Shown one piece after another: positions 20,933 through 30,273 of a stretch of DNA of 64,000 nt. Source of the stretch: Rhizobiaceae bacterium (GTDB lineage Bacteria > Pseudomonadota > Alphaproteobacteria > Rhizobiales > Rhizobiaceae); contig JARGOF010000020.1 in assembly GCA_029212415.1 (NCBI GenBank), forward strand, positions 1 through 64,000, read 5' to 3'. The translations under genes and the position numbers were made by a program. The notes under the pieces are model-generated. The model saw nothing but the letters and a program-made list of their open reading frames with translations, had not been told where the DNA came from and did not search any database. The number at the start of each line of letters is the position of its first letter. Position 1 is the first letter of the stretch.

Positions 20933-21122
20933 TTTTTGCCGCGGTCTGGAAATGTTTTTTTGTAACTATTGCAATCATCATCCTGGCCCGTTGCGGACAA
21001 TCCGTTCACAGAAACGCGTGCGGCTTTTCTTCTGTGTGCGAAGCAGCTAAGACTTGCAGCGATTTTTACCGTTATTTCGCCTGATTCCTCCTTTAGGCGA
21101 AACTGCATAACCGGATGTGACC

Positions 21123-22451
21123 ATGCGCCTTTCCCGCTACTTTTTGCCCATACTGAAAGAAAACCCCAAAGAGGCTGAAATTGTCTCTCATCGATTGATG
21201 TTGCGCGCCGGCATGGTCCGTCAGCAATCAGCCGGGATTTACTCGTGGCTGCCTCTGGGCAAGCGGGTCCTCGACAAGGTCAATGCCATTGTCCGCGAAG
21301 AACAGAACCGGGCTGGTGCCATCGAAATTTTGATGCCGACGATTCAATCTGCCGAACTTTGGCAGGAGAGTGGTCGCTACGAGGATTATGGCCGCGAAAT
21401 GCTGAGGATTTCCGACCGTCAGGATCGGCCAATGCTCTATGGGCCAACCAATGAGGAAATGGTTACGGACATTTTCCGTTCCTATGTGCGCTCCTACAAG
21501 GATCTGCCCCTCAATCTCTATCATATTCAAACGAAATTTCGCGATGAAATCAGGCCGCGTTTCGGTACCATGCGTTCACGCGAATTCGTGATGAAGGATG
21601 CCTATTCGTTCGACATCGATCAGGATGCAGCCAGACACGCCTACAACAAGATGTTTGTTGCCTATCTTCGGACATTCGCGCGCATGGGCCTGCGCGCCGT
21701 GCCGATGCGGGCCGATACCGGCCCGATAGGTGGTGATCTCAGTCATGAATTCATCATTCTGGCTGATACGGGCGAGTCCGAAGTCTACTGCCACAAGGAC
21801 TTTCTGGGGTTCGAAATCCCCGGCGACGAGACCGATTTTGATGATATCAATGCGGTTCAGACCATTGTCGACGATTGGACGACGCTTTATGCGGCGACCT
21901 CTGAGATGCATGACGCGGACGCTTTCGCGCAGGTCAGCGCAGACGCGCAACTGACGGCGCGAGGCATCGAAGTCGGGCATATCTTCTATTTCGGAACGAA
22001 ATATTCAGAGCCGATGGGTGCAAAGGTCATGGGGCCTGATGGCAAGGAACATGCAGTTCACATGGGGTCCTATGGCATTGGCCCGACGCGCCTGGTTCCA
22101 GCCATCATAGAAGCGTCTCATGACGACAATGGCATCATCTGGCCCGAAGGCGTTGCGCCCTTTGATGTTATCATCATCAACATGAAGGCCGGTGATGAGG
22201 CCTGTGATGCGGCTTGTGAAAAACTTTACGGTGAATTGCTGGCTGCCGGCAGGGATGTTGCCTATGACGACCGGAATGAGCGTGCCGGCGCCAAGTTTGC
22301 AACCGCTGATCTCATCGGCATTCCCCAGCAGGTCGTGGTGGGCCCACGTTCGGTTGCCAATGGCGAGGTCGAAGTCAAGGACCGCAAGAGCGGTTCGCGC
22401 GACACCATGTCTCTTGAAGCTGCAGTCAACCGACTTTCGGCCAGAGGCTAA
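21123..22451 (+). CDS. proS: Prolyl-tRNA synthetase, short alphaproteobacterial type
   Basis: Class II aminoacyl-tRNA synthetase charging tRNA-Pro. The 442-aa length is that of the alphaproteobacterial form lacking the inserted editing domain between motifs 2 and 3 found in the 570-aa bacterial type. Seen in order: [13 protein letters not shown] start, motif 2 region [21 protein letters not shown], motif 3 [16 protein letters not shown], and the anticodon-binding domain from about residue 340. ATG 21123 was chosen; a GTG at 21117 is in frame. The lolC/E gene starts 9 bases later. Confidence 0.96.
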   Translation: MRLSRYFLPILKENPKEAEIVSHRLMLRAGMVRQQSAGIYSWLPLGKRVLDKVNAIVREEQNRAGAIEILMPTIQSAELWQESGRYEDYGREMLRISDRQDRPMLYGPTNEEMVTDIFRSYVRSYKDLPLNLYHIQTKFRDEIRPRFGTMRSREFVMKDAYSFDIDQDAARHAYNKMFVAYLRTFARMGLRAVPMRADTGPIGGDLSHEFIILADTGESEVYCHKDFLGFEIPGDETDFDDINAVQTIVDDWTTLYAATSEMHDADAFAQVSADAQLTARGIEVGHIFYFGTKYSEPMGAKVMGPDGKEHAVHMGSYGIGPTRLVPAIIEASHDDNGIIWPEGVAPFDVIIINMKAGDEACDAACEKLYGELLAAGRDVAYDDRNERAGAKFATADLIGIPQQVVVGPRSVANGEVEVKDRKSGSRDTMSLEAAVNRLSARG

Positions 22452-22460
22452 GGGGGACTG

Positions 22461-23777
22461 ATGGACCACACAAAGGCGCCGGCTGGCGCAGCATCGCCAG
22501 GCCGCAGATTGATCGCATTCTTCGATGGGGCATTCTGCGCCTATGAGCGAATGGTTGCCTGGCGCTATTTGCGTTCGCGTCGCAGAGAAGCATTCATATC
22601 GGTCATTGCCGGGTTTTCCTTTCTCGGCATCATGCTTGGCGTTGCGACGCTGATCATTGTGATGGCCGTGATGAATGGTTTTCGCGGTGAATTGATTGAC
22701 CGTATTCTCGGCGTCAACGGCCATATGATGGTTCAGCCGATCGATCAACCGCTCAATGATTATCCGGAGCTTGCGGTCAAATTTGCTGCCATTCCCGGTG
22801 TCATATCAGCCATACCGTCAATCAACGGGCAGGCGCTCGTTTCCGGCTACAAGGATGCGGGCACCGGCGCGGTTGTGCGTGGCATTCGTGCCGACGACCT
22901 TTCTTTGCTGGGGGGCGTTTCTGACAACATCCAGTCTGGTGATCTCATCGGGTTCGCTGCGGGTGAGGGCGTTGCCATTGGCTCGCGCATGGCGACCAAT
23001 CTGGGCGTGGGGGTCGGCGACGTCATCAAGCTCATTTCTCCCGAAGGCGATGTCACGCCGCTGGGCGTGACGCCCCGCATCAAATCTTATCCGGTTTCAG
23101 CGATCTTCGAGATAGGCATGTCGGAATATGATTCTTCGATGATCTTCATGCCGCTTTCCGAAGCGCAGCTCTATTTCAACGTGGAAGGTCTGGTTCAGTC
23201 GATTGAGCTGTTTGTCGATAATCCGGACGAGGTTGACCTGATACGACCGCTTGTTGAAGCGGCTGCAGGCCGACAGATCTACATTACCGACTGGCGACAG
23301 CAGAACAGGACGTTCTTTTCGGCATTGGAGGTTGAACGCAATGTGATGTTCATGATCCTGACGCTGATTGTGCTTGTCGCAGCACTCAACATTGTGTCCG
23401 GGCTGATCATGCTGGTGAAAGACAAGGGGCATGATATTGCCATCTTGCGCACCATGGGCGCCACGTCGGGTGCGATCTTGCGTATCTTTTTCATGACAGG
23501 TGCTGCTATCGGTGTCGCCGGGACATTCGCCGGGGTCTTTCTGGGGGTTCTCGTCTGCTGGAATATTGAATCGATCCGCCAGTTTTTTTCATGGCTTTCC
23601 GGCGCGACGCTGTTTGATCCGGAACTCTATTTCCTCAGCCAGTTGCCAGCCGACATGAATTTGGGTGAAACCCTGTCCATTGTTGTCATGGCCATTGGAC
23701 TGTCCTTTCTGGCCACCCTGATTCCAGCCTGGAGAGCGTCGCGGCTCGACCCGGTTGATGCATTGCGTTACGAATAG
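22461..23777 (+). CDS. lolC: Lipoprotein-releasing ABC transporter permease (LolC/LolE family)
   Basis: Inner-membrane permease that, with LolD, frees outer-membrane lipoproteins from the inner membrane. The 438-aa protein has one N-terminal helix (about 45-70, with [31 protein letters not shown]), a large periplasmic domain (about 70-290) and three C-terminal helices of the FtsX/MacB fold. Only one LolC/E-type gene is present, as in many alphaproteobacteria where a homodimer (LolF-like) is expected. The E. coli symbol is by family only. AGGGGGA precedes the ATG; lolD follows after 11 bases. Confidence 0.92.
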   Translation: MDHTKAPAGAASPGRRLIAFFDGAFCAYERMVAWRYLRSRRREAFISVIAGFSFLGIMLGVATLIIVMAVMNGFRGELIDRILGVNGHMMVQPIDQPLNDYPELAVKFAAIPGVISAIPSINGQALVSGYKDAGTGAVVRGIRADDLSLLGGVSDNIQSGDLIGFAAGEGVAIGSRMATNLGVGVGDVIKLISPEGDVTPLGVTPRIKSYPVSAIFEIGMSEYDSSMIFMPLSEAQLYFNVEGLVQSIELFVDNPDEVDLIRPLVEAAAGRQIYITDWRQQNRTFFSALEVERNVMFMILTLIVLVAALNIVSGLIMLVKDKGHDIAILRTMGATSGAILRIFFMTGAAIGVAGTFAGVFLGVLVCWNIESIRQFFSWLSGATLFDPELYFLSQLPADMNLGETLSIVVMAIGLSFLATLIPAWRASRLDPVDALRYE

Positions 23778-23788
23778 GTACCCCGCAC

Positions 23789-24469
23789 ATGAGCGAACAT
23801 GTCTTGCAGATTGAAAATCTGCATATGCACTATGAACAGGGCGGCAAGGTGCTGTCGATCCTCAAGGGAGCGAATTTTGCGCTGAAAAAGGGCGAAACCG
23901 TTGCGCTTGTCGCACCATCCGGTACCGGAAAATCCACACTTCTGCATGTGGCAGGATTGCTTGAAAAGCCAAGCGAGGGAGAGGTGCTGATCGGCGGAAT
24001 TGCGACCAGCAGCCTTGACGATAACGCCCGCACCGCAATGCGCCGTTCCGATATCGGCTTCGTCTATCAGTTCCACCATCTGCTGCCGGAATTCACGGCG
24101 CTTGAGAACGTGATGATGCCGCAGATGATTGCCGGCCTGTCCTACAAGGAAGCAGCGGAACGCTCCGGTCAGTTGCTTGAGTATCTTCGGATCGGCGACA
24201 GGGCCACTCACCGCCCGTCAGAGCTTTCAGGTGGCGAACAACAGCGGGTGGCTATTGCACGCTCGGTCGCCAATGCACCGCTGCTATTGCTGGCGGATGA
24301 GCCAACCGGCAACCTTGACCCCGAAACGGCTGGCTATGTTTTTGGAGCCCTCAAGGCCCTGGTGCGCCAATCGGGCCTTTCGGCACTCATTGCCACCCAC
24401 AATCATGATATTGCTGCCATGATGGACCGGCGCGTTACCCTGCAGGACGGACACGTCGTTTCATTTTAA
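23789..24469 (+). CDS. lolD: Lipoprotein-releasing system ATP-binding protein
   Basis: ABC ATPase that powers lipoprotein release with the upstream permease. The 226-aa protein has Walker [10 protein letters not shown] (about residue 48), the Q-loop [12 protein letters not shown], the signature [15 protein letters not shown] and Walker [13 protein letters not shown], all typical of LolD/MacB ATPases. It is the last gene of proS-lolC-lolD and is followed by a strong terminator 33 bases after its stop. Confidence 0.95.
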   Translation: MSEHVLQIENLHMHYEQGGKVLSILKGANFALKKGETVALVAPSGTGKSTLLHVAGLLEKPSEGEVLIGGIATSSLDDNARTAMRRSDIGFVYQFHHLLPEFTALENVMMPQMIAGLSYKEAAERSGQLLEYLRIGDRATHRPSELSGGEQQRVAIARSVANAPLLLLADEPTGNLDPETAGYVFGALKALVRQSGLSALIATHNHDIAAMMDRRVTLQDGHVVSF

Positions 24470-24502
24470 GACAACTCTGTCTTTGGCCGTTGATGTGATG
24501 CC

Positions 24503-24535
24503 AAAAAGGCTGCGGTCCGGACTGCAGCCTTTTTT
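24503..24535 (+). terminator. Rho-independent terminator after lolD
   Basis: Stem AAAAAGGCTGC/GCAGCCTTTTT (11 bp) with a 10-base loop that itself contains TCCGGA, followed by T residues. It ends the proS-lolC-lolD transcript. From here to 24860 the DNA is noncoding as far as I can tell; it becomes AT-rich towards the next operon. Confidence 0.9.
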
Positions 24536-24860
24536 GCGTGTGCGCCGCACAGAAGTGGCAAGCAAAACAGATCGGCATGCGCCGCAATAATTGCAGCCAA
24601 TGCTTACCTCCGATGGATTGGGAAGCAAGCTCGTGGCGCTCCATGATGCTTACCAAGTCTATCGTGTATCGCATGGCCCAGAATTCCGCGCTTCAATCAT
24701 TCCGCTCATGAACAATCTCTTGCAAGCGACTGCAGGCGAGAACTGCGCCATTATTCGCGCGTTCGCAGGCGTATTTTTTAACGGCATTCTTTATGTGATG
24801 AAAATATGCAGCATTGTCTTGTCAATTTTACCCGAAAAATAAACTGTTAGATTCGAAGAA

Positions 24861-24895
24861 TGAATTATTGCATCGCTTGATGAATTATTGCATCG
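24861..24895 (+). promoter_or_regulatory. Tandem 20-bp repeat upstream of the PAS gene
   Basis: TGAATTATTGCATCG occurs at 24861-24875 and again at 24881-24895, exactly 20 bases apart (two helical turns), immediately before the operon's first ATG at 24903. The surrounding DNA is AT-rich. It is a candidate operator pair for the operon's own regulator, by inference from position. No sigma-54 -24/-12 site was found nearby. Confidence 0.45.
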
Positions 24896-24902
24896 TTTGC
24901 GA

Positions 24903-25745
24903 ATGGAAAAGACGCACCCCTTCGAGAACACTGATGAATCGGCATTTCGCGGGGCGTCGGATGTCTCGACAGAAGATATTCTCAGGGGCATGCTTGCCGC
25001 TTCGAACGATGCCTGTTGGTGTATGGAATTCAATCCACCCGTGGATGTGACTGCGGATGACCATCAGGTTGTTCATCAGATTTTCACGAACGGTCCCGTA
25101 TGGCGTCACTGCAATGCAGCGATGGAACGGCTTTATCGTTTGCCGCCCGGGCAGGACATGAATACGCGGCCGGTGCATGAAATCTTTCCTGACAACCCAA
25201 GTAACCGCGATTTCCTGCTGAATCTGATCGCCAATGGCTTCGAGGTGGATGGTTCGCCAGCGCTTGACCGGCGCTATGACGGGCTGGAAATCTATGTTGA
25301 AAATGATGTCCGGGCGCATATCGCCAACGGCAAACTTTACCGGATGTTCGGGACGGTTCGAAATGTCGCCAAACATCGCCGACGCGAGCAGGCCTTGAGC
25401 GATCAACTGGCGGCGTTGGAAGACGTTGTTTCTGCGATGCCCAGCCCTTTCCTGACCGTGGATGCCTCCGGTGATATTGAAATGCTGAATGCAGCTGCAG
25501 TGGCGCGGTTCGGATCAGGATGTGAGGGGCAATCCTTTAACGCATTGATCCGCAACACCTGTCCGGCTGCGGTTTTGCCGGAGCTGTCAAAGGCAATTGC
25601 CAAGGTTCGATCGCTGGGTGTCTCCATGACCTTTCGTCTCGTGACGGCCATGCCGGATACCGTTTGGCAGGTTGCGCCGCGTGAAACGGCGACGGGCACA
25701 GGTTTTGTTGTGCTCTTGCTGCCCAATGATGTGATGGAGGTCTAG
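24903..25745 (+). CDS. PAS-domain sensor protein
   Basis: 280-aa cytoplasmic protein with two PAS-like regions and no output domain. Residues about 25-155 hold a first PAS-like fold ending in MFGTVRNVAKHRRREQ. A short coiled-coil linker (EQALSDQLAALEDVVSAM) leads to a second PAS (about 175-275) starting SPFLTVDASGDIEMLNAAA. There is no kinase, GGDEF or DNA-binding segment. Its stop is one base before the GTG of the next gene, which also starts with a PAS domain, so the two are probably made together and may interact. ATG 24903 was preferred to TTG 24888, which lies in the tandem repeat. The ligand is unknown. Confidence 0.75.
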   Translation: MEKTHPFENTDESAFRGASDVSTEDILRGMLAASNDACWCMEFNPPVDVTADDHQVVHQIFTNGPVWRHCNAAMERLYRLPPGQDMNTRPVHEIFPDNPSNRDFLLNLIANGFEVDGSPALDRRYDGLEIYVENDVRAHIANGKLYRMFGTVRNVAKHRRREQALSDQLAALEDVVSAMPSPFLTVDASGDIEMLNAAAVARFGSGCEGQSFNALIRNTCPAAVLPELSKAIAKVRSLGVSMTFRLVTAMPDTVWQVAPRETATGTGFVVLLLPNDVMEV

Positions 25746-25746
25746 C

Positions 25747-27201
25747 GTGAACGATTTTGTTCTGGAAGATCACCCGTTTTTTTCAACCGGATCTCAGGCT
25801 GATGCCGAACTCAGTCTTGAGATGCTTGATGATGGTATGGTGATGCTCTCGCCAGCAGGTGTCGTGCTGCACCTGTCCACCGAAGCCGAGCGCCAGCTTG
25901 GTATTGCAGTGGGTGCTGCAAGAGGGCGTCAGCTAGCTGATCTGCCGGTTGATTGCCACGGTTGGGACAGTCTGGTGGAGGTGGTGTCGACCGGACAGAC
26001 AACCGATTGCATGTTGCGCCGTCCTGACGGGCGGGACATCCTGGCAGCGCCACGTGCTGCGCCTGAGACAGGCGGTTCTTCTGCGGCCCGTATCATTGTC
26101 CTGCGTGACCTTGTCGGGCTGGACTATCGCCGGGAGCGGGCCAACCGTCGCACCAAATCGATGCGAAAGATTTTCATTGCAGAGAACAGGACGCGACCTG
26201 ATTTTATCGAGCAAAGACGGCTGGCACCGGAACTGGACCGGCTTCTGTCACGCGGCGAGCGTGCAATGCTTCAGGGCGCGCGCATACTGATCACCGGAGA
26301 ATCCGGTGTCGGCAAGACGGAAGTTGCCAAGTTTCTGCATTCCACGGTTGCTGACGCAGATGCGCCATTTGTGGTGGCCAATTGTGCCTTGTCAGGGGAT
26401 GCGCAGTTCGCGCGGGCCATGTTCGGCGTTCCGGCTGCGCAGGGTCAGCAGCGTTTGGTCGGACTGATCGAACAATCCGAGAGTGGTACGCTGTTCCTCG
26501 ACGAGGTGGCGGAAATCCCGCTGTCTGCTCAGGCCCTGCTATTGCGCTTTCTCGAGGACGGCATTGTCAGCAATCCCGATGGCGGCGAGCAACGTGTGGT
26601 CAATGTGCGGGTGATTGCAGCGACCAATCGCGATCTGAGGCAGATGGTGCGTGAGGGGCGTTTTCGCGCCGATCTTTACTATCGTCTGGCGGTTGTGCCG
26701 CTGCGCGTGCCGCCCTTGCGCGATATGCCGGCCCTGATCGACCATCTGACCGGCCGTTTCCTGCAGACCATCAATCATCGCCGGCAGACCTCGCTTTTTG
26801 TGCCGCGCCGAGTGCGCGAGATGCTGGGCGACTACAGTTTTCCGGGCAATATCCGCGAATTGCTGAACATCGTTCAAAAACTGTCAATTTTTCTGGAAGA
26901 GGCAGACGATCTGGCCGAACTCATGGCCGATCTGTTGGCCCCCATCGATATTCCCGGCATTGATCTGGCCACCCAGGCAGGCCTGCAGGGCACAGAACCC
27001 TTCGATCTGCGCACAGAAGTGCGCCGCTATGAACGCACGCTTATCGACAAGGCTATCCGGCTCCATGGCAGCAAGCGAAAGGCTGCCACCGCCCTGGGCG
27101 TGGATATCGGAACCATCGTTAGAAAAACTGCCGATCCAACGGCAGAAAACTCAACGGCAACGACCGCAAAACCTACAGTGGAGAAACAAAAATATGAATA
27201 A
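25747..27201 (+). CDS. PAS-AAA+-Fis transcriptional regulator lacking GAFTGA
   Basis: 484-aa regulator built like sigma-54 activators. It has an N-terminal PAS (about 20-115), an AAA+ domain (about 155-390) with Walker A GESGVGKT (184-191), Walker B GTLFLDE (247-253), FRADLYYRL and sensor II GNIRELLNIV, and a Fis-type helix-turn-helix near 440-465 (KRKAATALGVDIGTIVRKT). The GAFTGA loop that contacts sigma-54 is absent: between MFG and GTLFLDE there are 19 residues (VPAAQGQQRLVGLIEQSES), whereas activators have KGAFTGA there. It is therefore probably a sigma-70-type regulator like TyrR. The start is GTG 25747. It overlaps the next gene by 8 bases, which ties its translation to the importer. 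Confidence 0.85.
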   Translation: MNDFVLEDHPFFSTGSQADAELSLEMLDDGMVMLSPAGVVLHLSTEAERQLGIAVGAARGRQLADLPVDCHGWDSLVEVVSTGQTTDCMLRRPDGRDILAAPRAAPETGGSSAARIIVLRDLVGLDYRRERANRRTKSMRKIFIAENRTRPDFIEQRRLAPELDRLLSRGERAMLQGARILITGESGVGKTEVAKFLHSTVADADAPFVVANCALSGDAQFARAMFGVPAAQGQQRLVGLIEQSESGTLFLDEVAEIPLSAQALLLRFLEDGIVSNPDGGEQRVVNVRVIAATNRDLRQMVREGRFRADLYYRLAVVPLRVPPLRDMPALIDHLTGRFLQTINHRRQTSLFVPRRVREMLGDYSFPGNIRELLNIVQKLSIFLEEADDLAELMADLLAPIDIPGIDLATQAGLQGTEPFDLRTEVRRYERTLIDKAIRLHGSKRKAATALGVDIGTIVRKTADPTAENSTATTAKPTVEKQKYE

Positions 27202-28246
27202 GAAGAGCATTTTTTACGGCGTCAGCCTTGCTGCGCTTTGCACATTCTCGATGGCCTCATCGGCTCTATCGGGTGAATTGAACATCCTGACGTGGGAGGG
27301 GTATGCCGATACATCGGTGATAGAGCCTTTTGAAGCGGCAACGGGCTGCAAGGTTTCAGCGACCTATGTCGGCTCCAATGATGATTTCGCGCCGAAATTG
27401 GCAGCGGGCGGCGGTGTGTTCGATATTGTGACGCCGTCGATCGACACAACCAAATCGCTGATCGATGCGGGCTTTGTTCAGCCGATCGATATCTCGAAAA
27501 TCGAGGCCTGGGATGATCTCTATGAGAAGTTCACCTCTGCCGAAGGACTTCACAAGGATGGCAAGGTCTACGGCGTTCCCTATGCCTGGGGCGCTATTCC
27601 CTTCATGTATCTGAAAGACAAGTTCCCAACACCTCCAACCTCGATTTCGGTGCTTTGGGATCCGGAGCTCAAGGGCCGTGTATCGCTGTGGGATGACAAG
27701 AGTGCGCTCTATGTTGCAGCGCGCCTGAACGGTGACATGAATATCTACAATCTGACGGATGAACAGATCGCGGCCGCACAGGCCAAGCTCAGCGAACAGC
27801 GGCCCAACATCCGAAAATACTGGGCGACCGCCGGCGAACTGGTCGACCTCTACAAATCCGGTGAAGTCTGGATTTCCAACACCTGGGGTGGGTATCAGTC
27901 GTCGTTGCTGGCGGCTGAAGGCATTGATGTCGTCGAGTTCATTCCGGAAGAGGGTGCCGAGGGCTGGATGGACAGCAACATGATTGTGGCGGGCACGCCA
28001 AACGAGGAATGCGCCTATCAGTTCCTGAATATGGCAAGCTCTGCCGAAGGGCAGGCCGGCGTGTTCAAGGTGAACGGCTATTCCTCGACAAATCCGGTTG
28101 CTGCCCGGACCTTCATGACTCCCGAGGAATACAGTGCGCTGCATCAGGATGACCCCGGCTACATGGATAGCCTGCTGCTGTGGACCAATCTGGGCGCACG
28201 CTTGCCGACCTACACCAATGCGTGGAATGCGGTGAAATCGCAGTAA
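27194..28246 (+). CDS. ABC transporter substrate-binding protein, polyamine type
   Basis: 350-aa periplasmic binding protein of the PotD/PotF family (spermidine/putrescine type). Residues 1-25 form a signal peptide ending SSALSGE. The mature start ELNILTWEGYADTSVIEPFE is the usual family opening, and FDIVTPS and YGVPYAWGAIPFMY line the ligand cleft. Family members also bind other amines, opines or sulfonates, so the ligand is uncertain. ATG 27194 overlaps the regulator stop by 8 bases. It is followed by a stem-loop and the ATPase gene. Confidence 0.88.
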   Translation: MNKKSIFYGVSLAALCTFSMASSALSGELNILTWEGYADTSVIEPFEAATGCKVSATYVGSNDDFAPKLAAGGGVFDIVTPSIDTTKSLIDAGFVQPIDISKIEAWDDLYEKFTSAEGLHKDGKVYGVPYAWGAIPFMYLKDKFPTPPTSISVLWDPELKGRVSLWDDKSALYVAARLNGDMNIYNLTDEQIAAAQAKLSEQRPNIRKYWATAGELVDLYKSGEVWISNTWGGYQSSLLAAEGIDVVEFIPEEGAEGWMDSNMIVAGTPNEECAYQFLNMASSAEGQAGVFKVNGYSSTNPVAARTFMTPEEYSALHQDDPGYMDSLLLWTNLGARLPTYTNAWNAVKSQ

Positions 28247-28269
28247 GCAGGCGGTCTTTTTCAAGAATC

Positions 28270-28294
28270 GAGTTCGCGGATACGCCGCGGACTC
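28270..28294 (+). promoter_or_regulatory. Stem-loop between binding-protein and ATPase genes
   Basis: A 10-bp stem GAGTTCGCGG/CCGCGGACTC (one G-U pair) with loop ATACG lies 24 bases after the binding-protein stop. Such hairpins often protect the upstream mRNA and allow excess binding protein over the membrane parts. No T-run follows, so full termination is not expected. Confidence 0.55.
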
Positions 28295-28318
28295 TCTCAC
28301 CAGGACGGAGCGCTGCGT

Positions 28319-29407
28319 GTGTCGAAGATCATTGAAATCAGAGGCCTGACCAAAACCTATGGTGATGTGCGGGGGGTGGATGACATCTCGCTGGATATCG
28401 AAGAGGGCGAGTTTGTCACTTTGCTCGGGCCGTCGGGTTGCGGTAAATCCACGCTGCTGCGCATGATTGGCGGCTTTGAAGAACCAACGCGCGGCCATAT
28501 TGCTCTGGACGGCGAAGATGTAACCCATGTGCCCCCCAGCAAGCGGGCGGTGAATATGGTGTTTCAGGATTACGCCCTGTTTCCCCATCTGAGTGTCGGT
28601 AAAAACGTCGGTTACGGTCTGCGGGTAAGCGGTGTTCGAAGATCCGAAGTGATCAGCCGAGCCCGTGAGGCTTTGTCACTGGTGGGGCTGGAAGACAGGT
28701 ATGATGCATCACCCCACATGCTGTCGGGTGGGCAGCGTCAGCGAGTGGCTCTGGCGCGGGCCATCGTTCGCAAACCGCGCGTGCTGTTGCTGGATGAGCC
28801 TTTGTCGGCTCTGGATGCCAATCTGCGCGAACAGATGCAGATCGAGCTGAAAAACCTGCACACCAAGGTCGGGCTTACTTTTGTACTGGTGACCCATGAC
28901 CAGACAGAGGCGCTGACCATGTCTGATCGTGTTGTGGTGATGCGCGAGGGAAAGATCGTTCAGATCGGCACCCCGCAGGACCTTTATGAAAAACCGCAAA
29001 CCGGCTATGTCGCGGGCTTCGTCGGCAGCACGAACATGTTTCGTTCGCGCATTGAGACGGGGGCTTCAGGGCCGCAAATCAGCTGTTTTGGACAAAGTCT
29101 GAAGGCACCCGCTGCGGCGTCAGACTTGGGTGGAAGGGACACTTTGTTCGGGTTTCGACCCGAGAAGGCGACGCTTTTGCGCAGTGGCGCCCAGGCTGAA
29201 AACACCTTGCATGGCCAACTTTCAGATGTGCTTTATCATGGGCAAAGTGCGCGGTTGGTGATGGATCTCGTCAGCGGGCAGGTGGTTGTGGATATGCCGA
29301 TCACCGATGTCATCGGCACTGTCGGTCTGCCGCAGGTTGGCAGCGAAATTGCAATTTCCATTGAACCGCACAAGATCATGATTCTGAGAGACGAGGTTGC
29401 ATCATGA
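28319..29407 (+). CDS. ABC transporter ATP-binding protein, PotA type
   Basis: 362-aa ATPase driving the importer. It shows Walker A GPSGCGKST (about 39-47), Q-loop VFQDYALFPHL, signature LSGGQRQRVALARA, Walker B VLLLDEPLSALD and a switch histidine in LVTHDQTEAL, then a C-terminal TOBE domain (about 285-360) as in PotA. The start is GTG 28319 after GGACGGAG. Its stop overlaps the next ATG by four bases (ATGA). Confidence 0.94.
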   Translation: MSKIIEIRGLTKTYGDVRGVDDISLDIEEGEFVTLLGPSGCGKSTLLRMIGGFEEPTRGHIALDGEDVTHVPPSKRAVNMVFQDYALFPHLSVGKNVGYGLRVSGVRRSEVISRAREALSLVGLEDRYDASPHMLSGGQRQRVALARAIVRKPRVLLLDEPLSALDANLREQMQIELKNLHTKVGLTFVLVTHDQTEALTMSDRVVVMREGKIVQIGTPQDLYEKPQTGYVAGFVGSTNMFRSRIETGASGPQISCFGQSLKAPAAASDLGGRDTLFGFRPEKATLLRSGAQAENTLHGQLSDVLYHGQSARLVMDLVSGQVVVDMPITDVIGTVGLPQVGSEIAISIEPHKIMILRDEVAS

Positions 29408-30273
29408 GTGCACCGTCCTCTGGTCGTCTATGGCGTGTGGCCGTGCTCTCACCGCCGCTCATATGGACATTCGTGTTCATGTTCATTCCCTACTCGATAC
29501 TCTTCGTCTACAGCTTTTGGGAACAGGTTTATCCGACCTTCCAACCGGCTTTTCAGTTCGGCAATTACCTGCAGATCATCACTGATCCGCAATACTTCAA
29601 TGTCTTGAGCCGAACCTTGAAAATTGCGCTTTTCGTTTCGCTTGGCGCGATGCTGGTGGCTTTCCCCTACGCCTATTTTCTGGTGTTCAAGGTAAAGAGT
29701 GCAGCCCTGCGGCAAGTCCTCTATATGGCGGTTGTGGCGCCGCTCTGGGTGTCCTATCTGCTGCGTGCCTACACATGGAAAACCATTCTGGGCACCACGG
29801 GCATATTGAACTCTTTCCTGATGTCGATCGGGGTTCTGTCGGAGCCATCGTCGGTGTTTCTCTATAATCAGACAGCGATGATTGTAACGCTGATCTATGT
29901 GTTCATCCCCTTCATGGTGATGCCGATCTATGCGGTGCTGGAGAAGATCCCGAAGTCATTGACCGAAGCGTCAAACGACCTGGGTGTGGGGCGTTTGCGG
30001 ACTTTTTTCCTGGTGACGTTGCCCTTGTCAATTCCCGGCATCGTCGCAGGATTTACCATGACGTTTTGCCTGACCTTTGGCGATTTCATCGCGCCATTCC
30101 TGGTGGGCGGGCCTGATGGTCTGATGGTTGCAAATGTCATTGCTTCCCAGTTCGGTGCGGCATTGAACTGGCCTTTGGGCGCTGCTCTGGCGCTGGTGAT
30201 GATGCTGATCGTGTTGACGATCGTCACCATTTCAGATCGGTTCGAGCAACTGGGCAAGGGGAAATTCGCATGA
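29404..30273 (+). CDS. ABC transporter permease, PotB type
   Basis: 289-aa inner-membrane permease with about six helices. The EAA loop that docks on the ATPase is EASNDLGVGRLRTFFLVTLP, about residues 179-198. It belongs to the PotB/PotH half of polyamine-type importers and pairs with the next gene. Both its ends overlap neighbours by 4 bases, so the three transporter genes are translationally coupled. Confidence 0.93.
   Translation: MSAPSSGRLWRVAVLSPPLIWTFVFMFIPYSILFVYSFWEQVYPTFQPAFQFGNYLQIITDPQYFNVLSRTLKIALFVSLGAMLVAFPYAYFLVFKVKSAALRQVLYMAVVAPLWVSYLLRAYTWKTILGTTGILNSFLMSIGVLSEPSSVFLYNQTAMIVTLIYVFIPFMVMPIYAVLEKIPKSLTEASNDLGVGRLRTFFLVTLPLSIPGIVAGFTMTFCLTFGDFIAPFLVGGPDGLMVANVIASQFGAALNWPLGAALALVMMLIVLTIVTISDRFEQLGKGKFA

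Noticed and set aside
24591-24842. 83-codon frame between the lolD terminator and the PAS gene
   Set aside because: No ribosome site and no conserved features; the composition matches AT-rich noncoding DNA.
24600-24902. Possible sigma-54 promoter for the importer operon
   Set aside because: I looked for a GG-N10-GC (TGGCAC-N5-TTGC-like) element and saw none. This also fits the regulator's lack of GAFTGA.
27356-28588. Minus-strand frame of 410 codons opposite the importer binding-protein and ATPase genes
   Set aside because: It is an antisense shadow of two well-supported genes and shows no recognisable domain.
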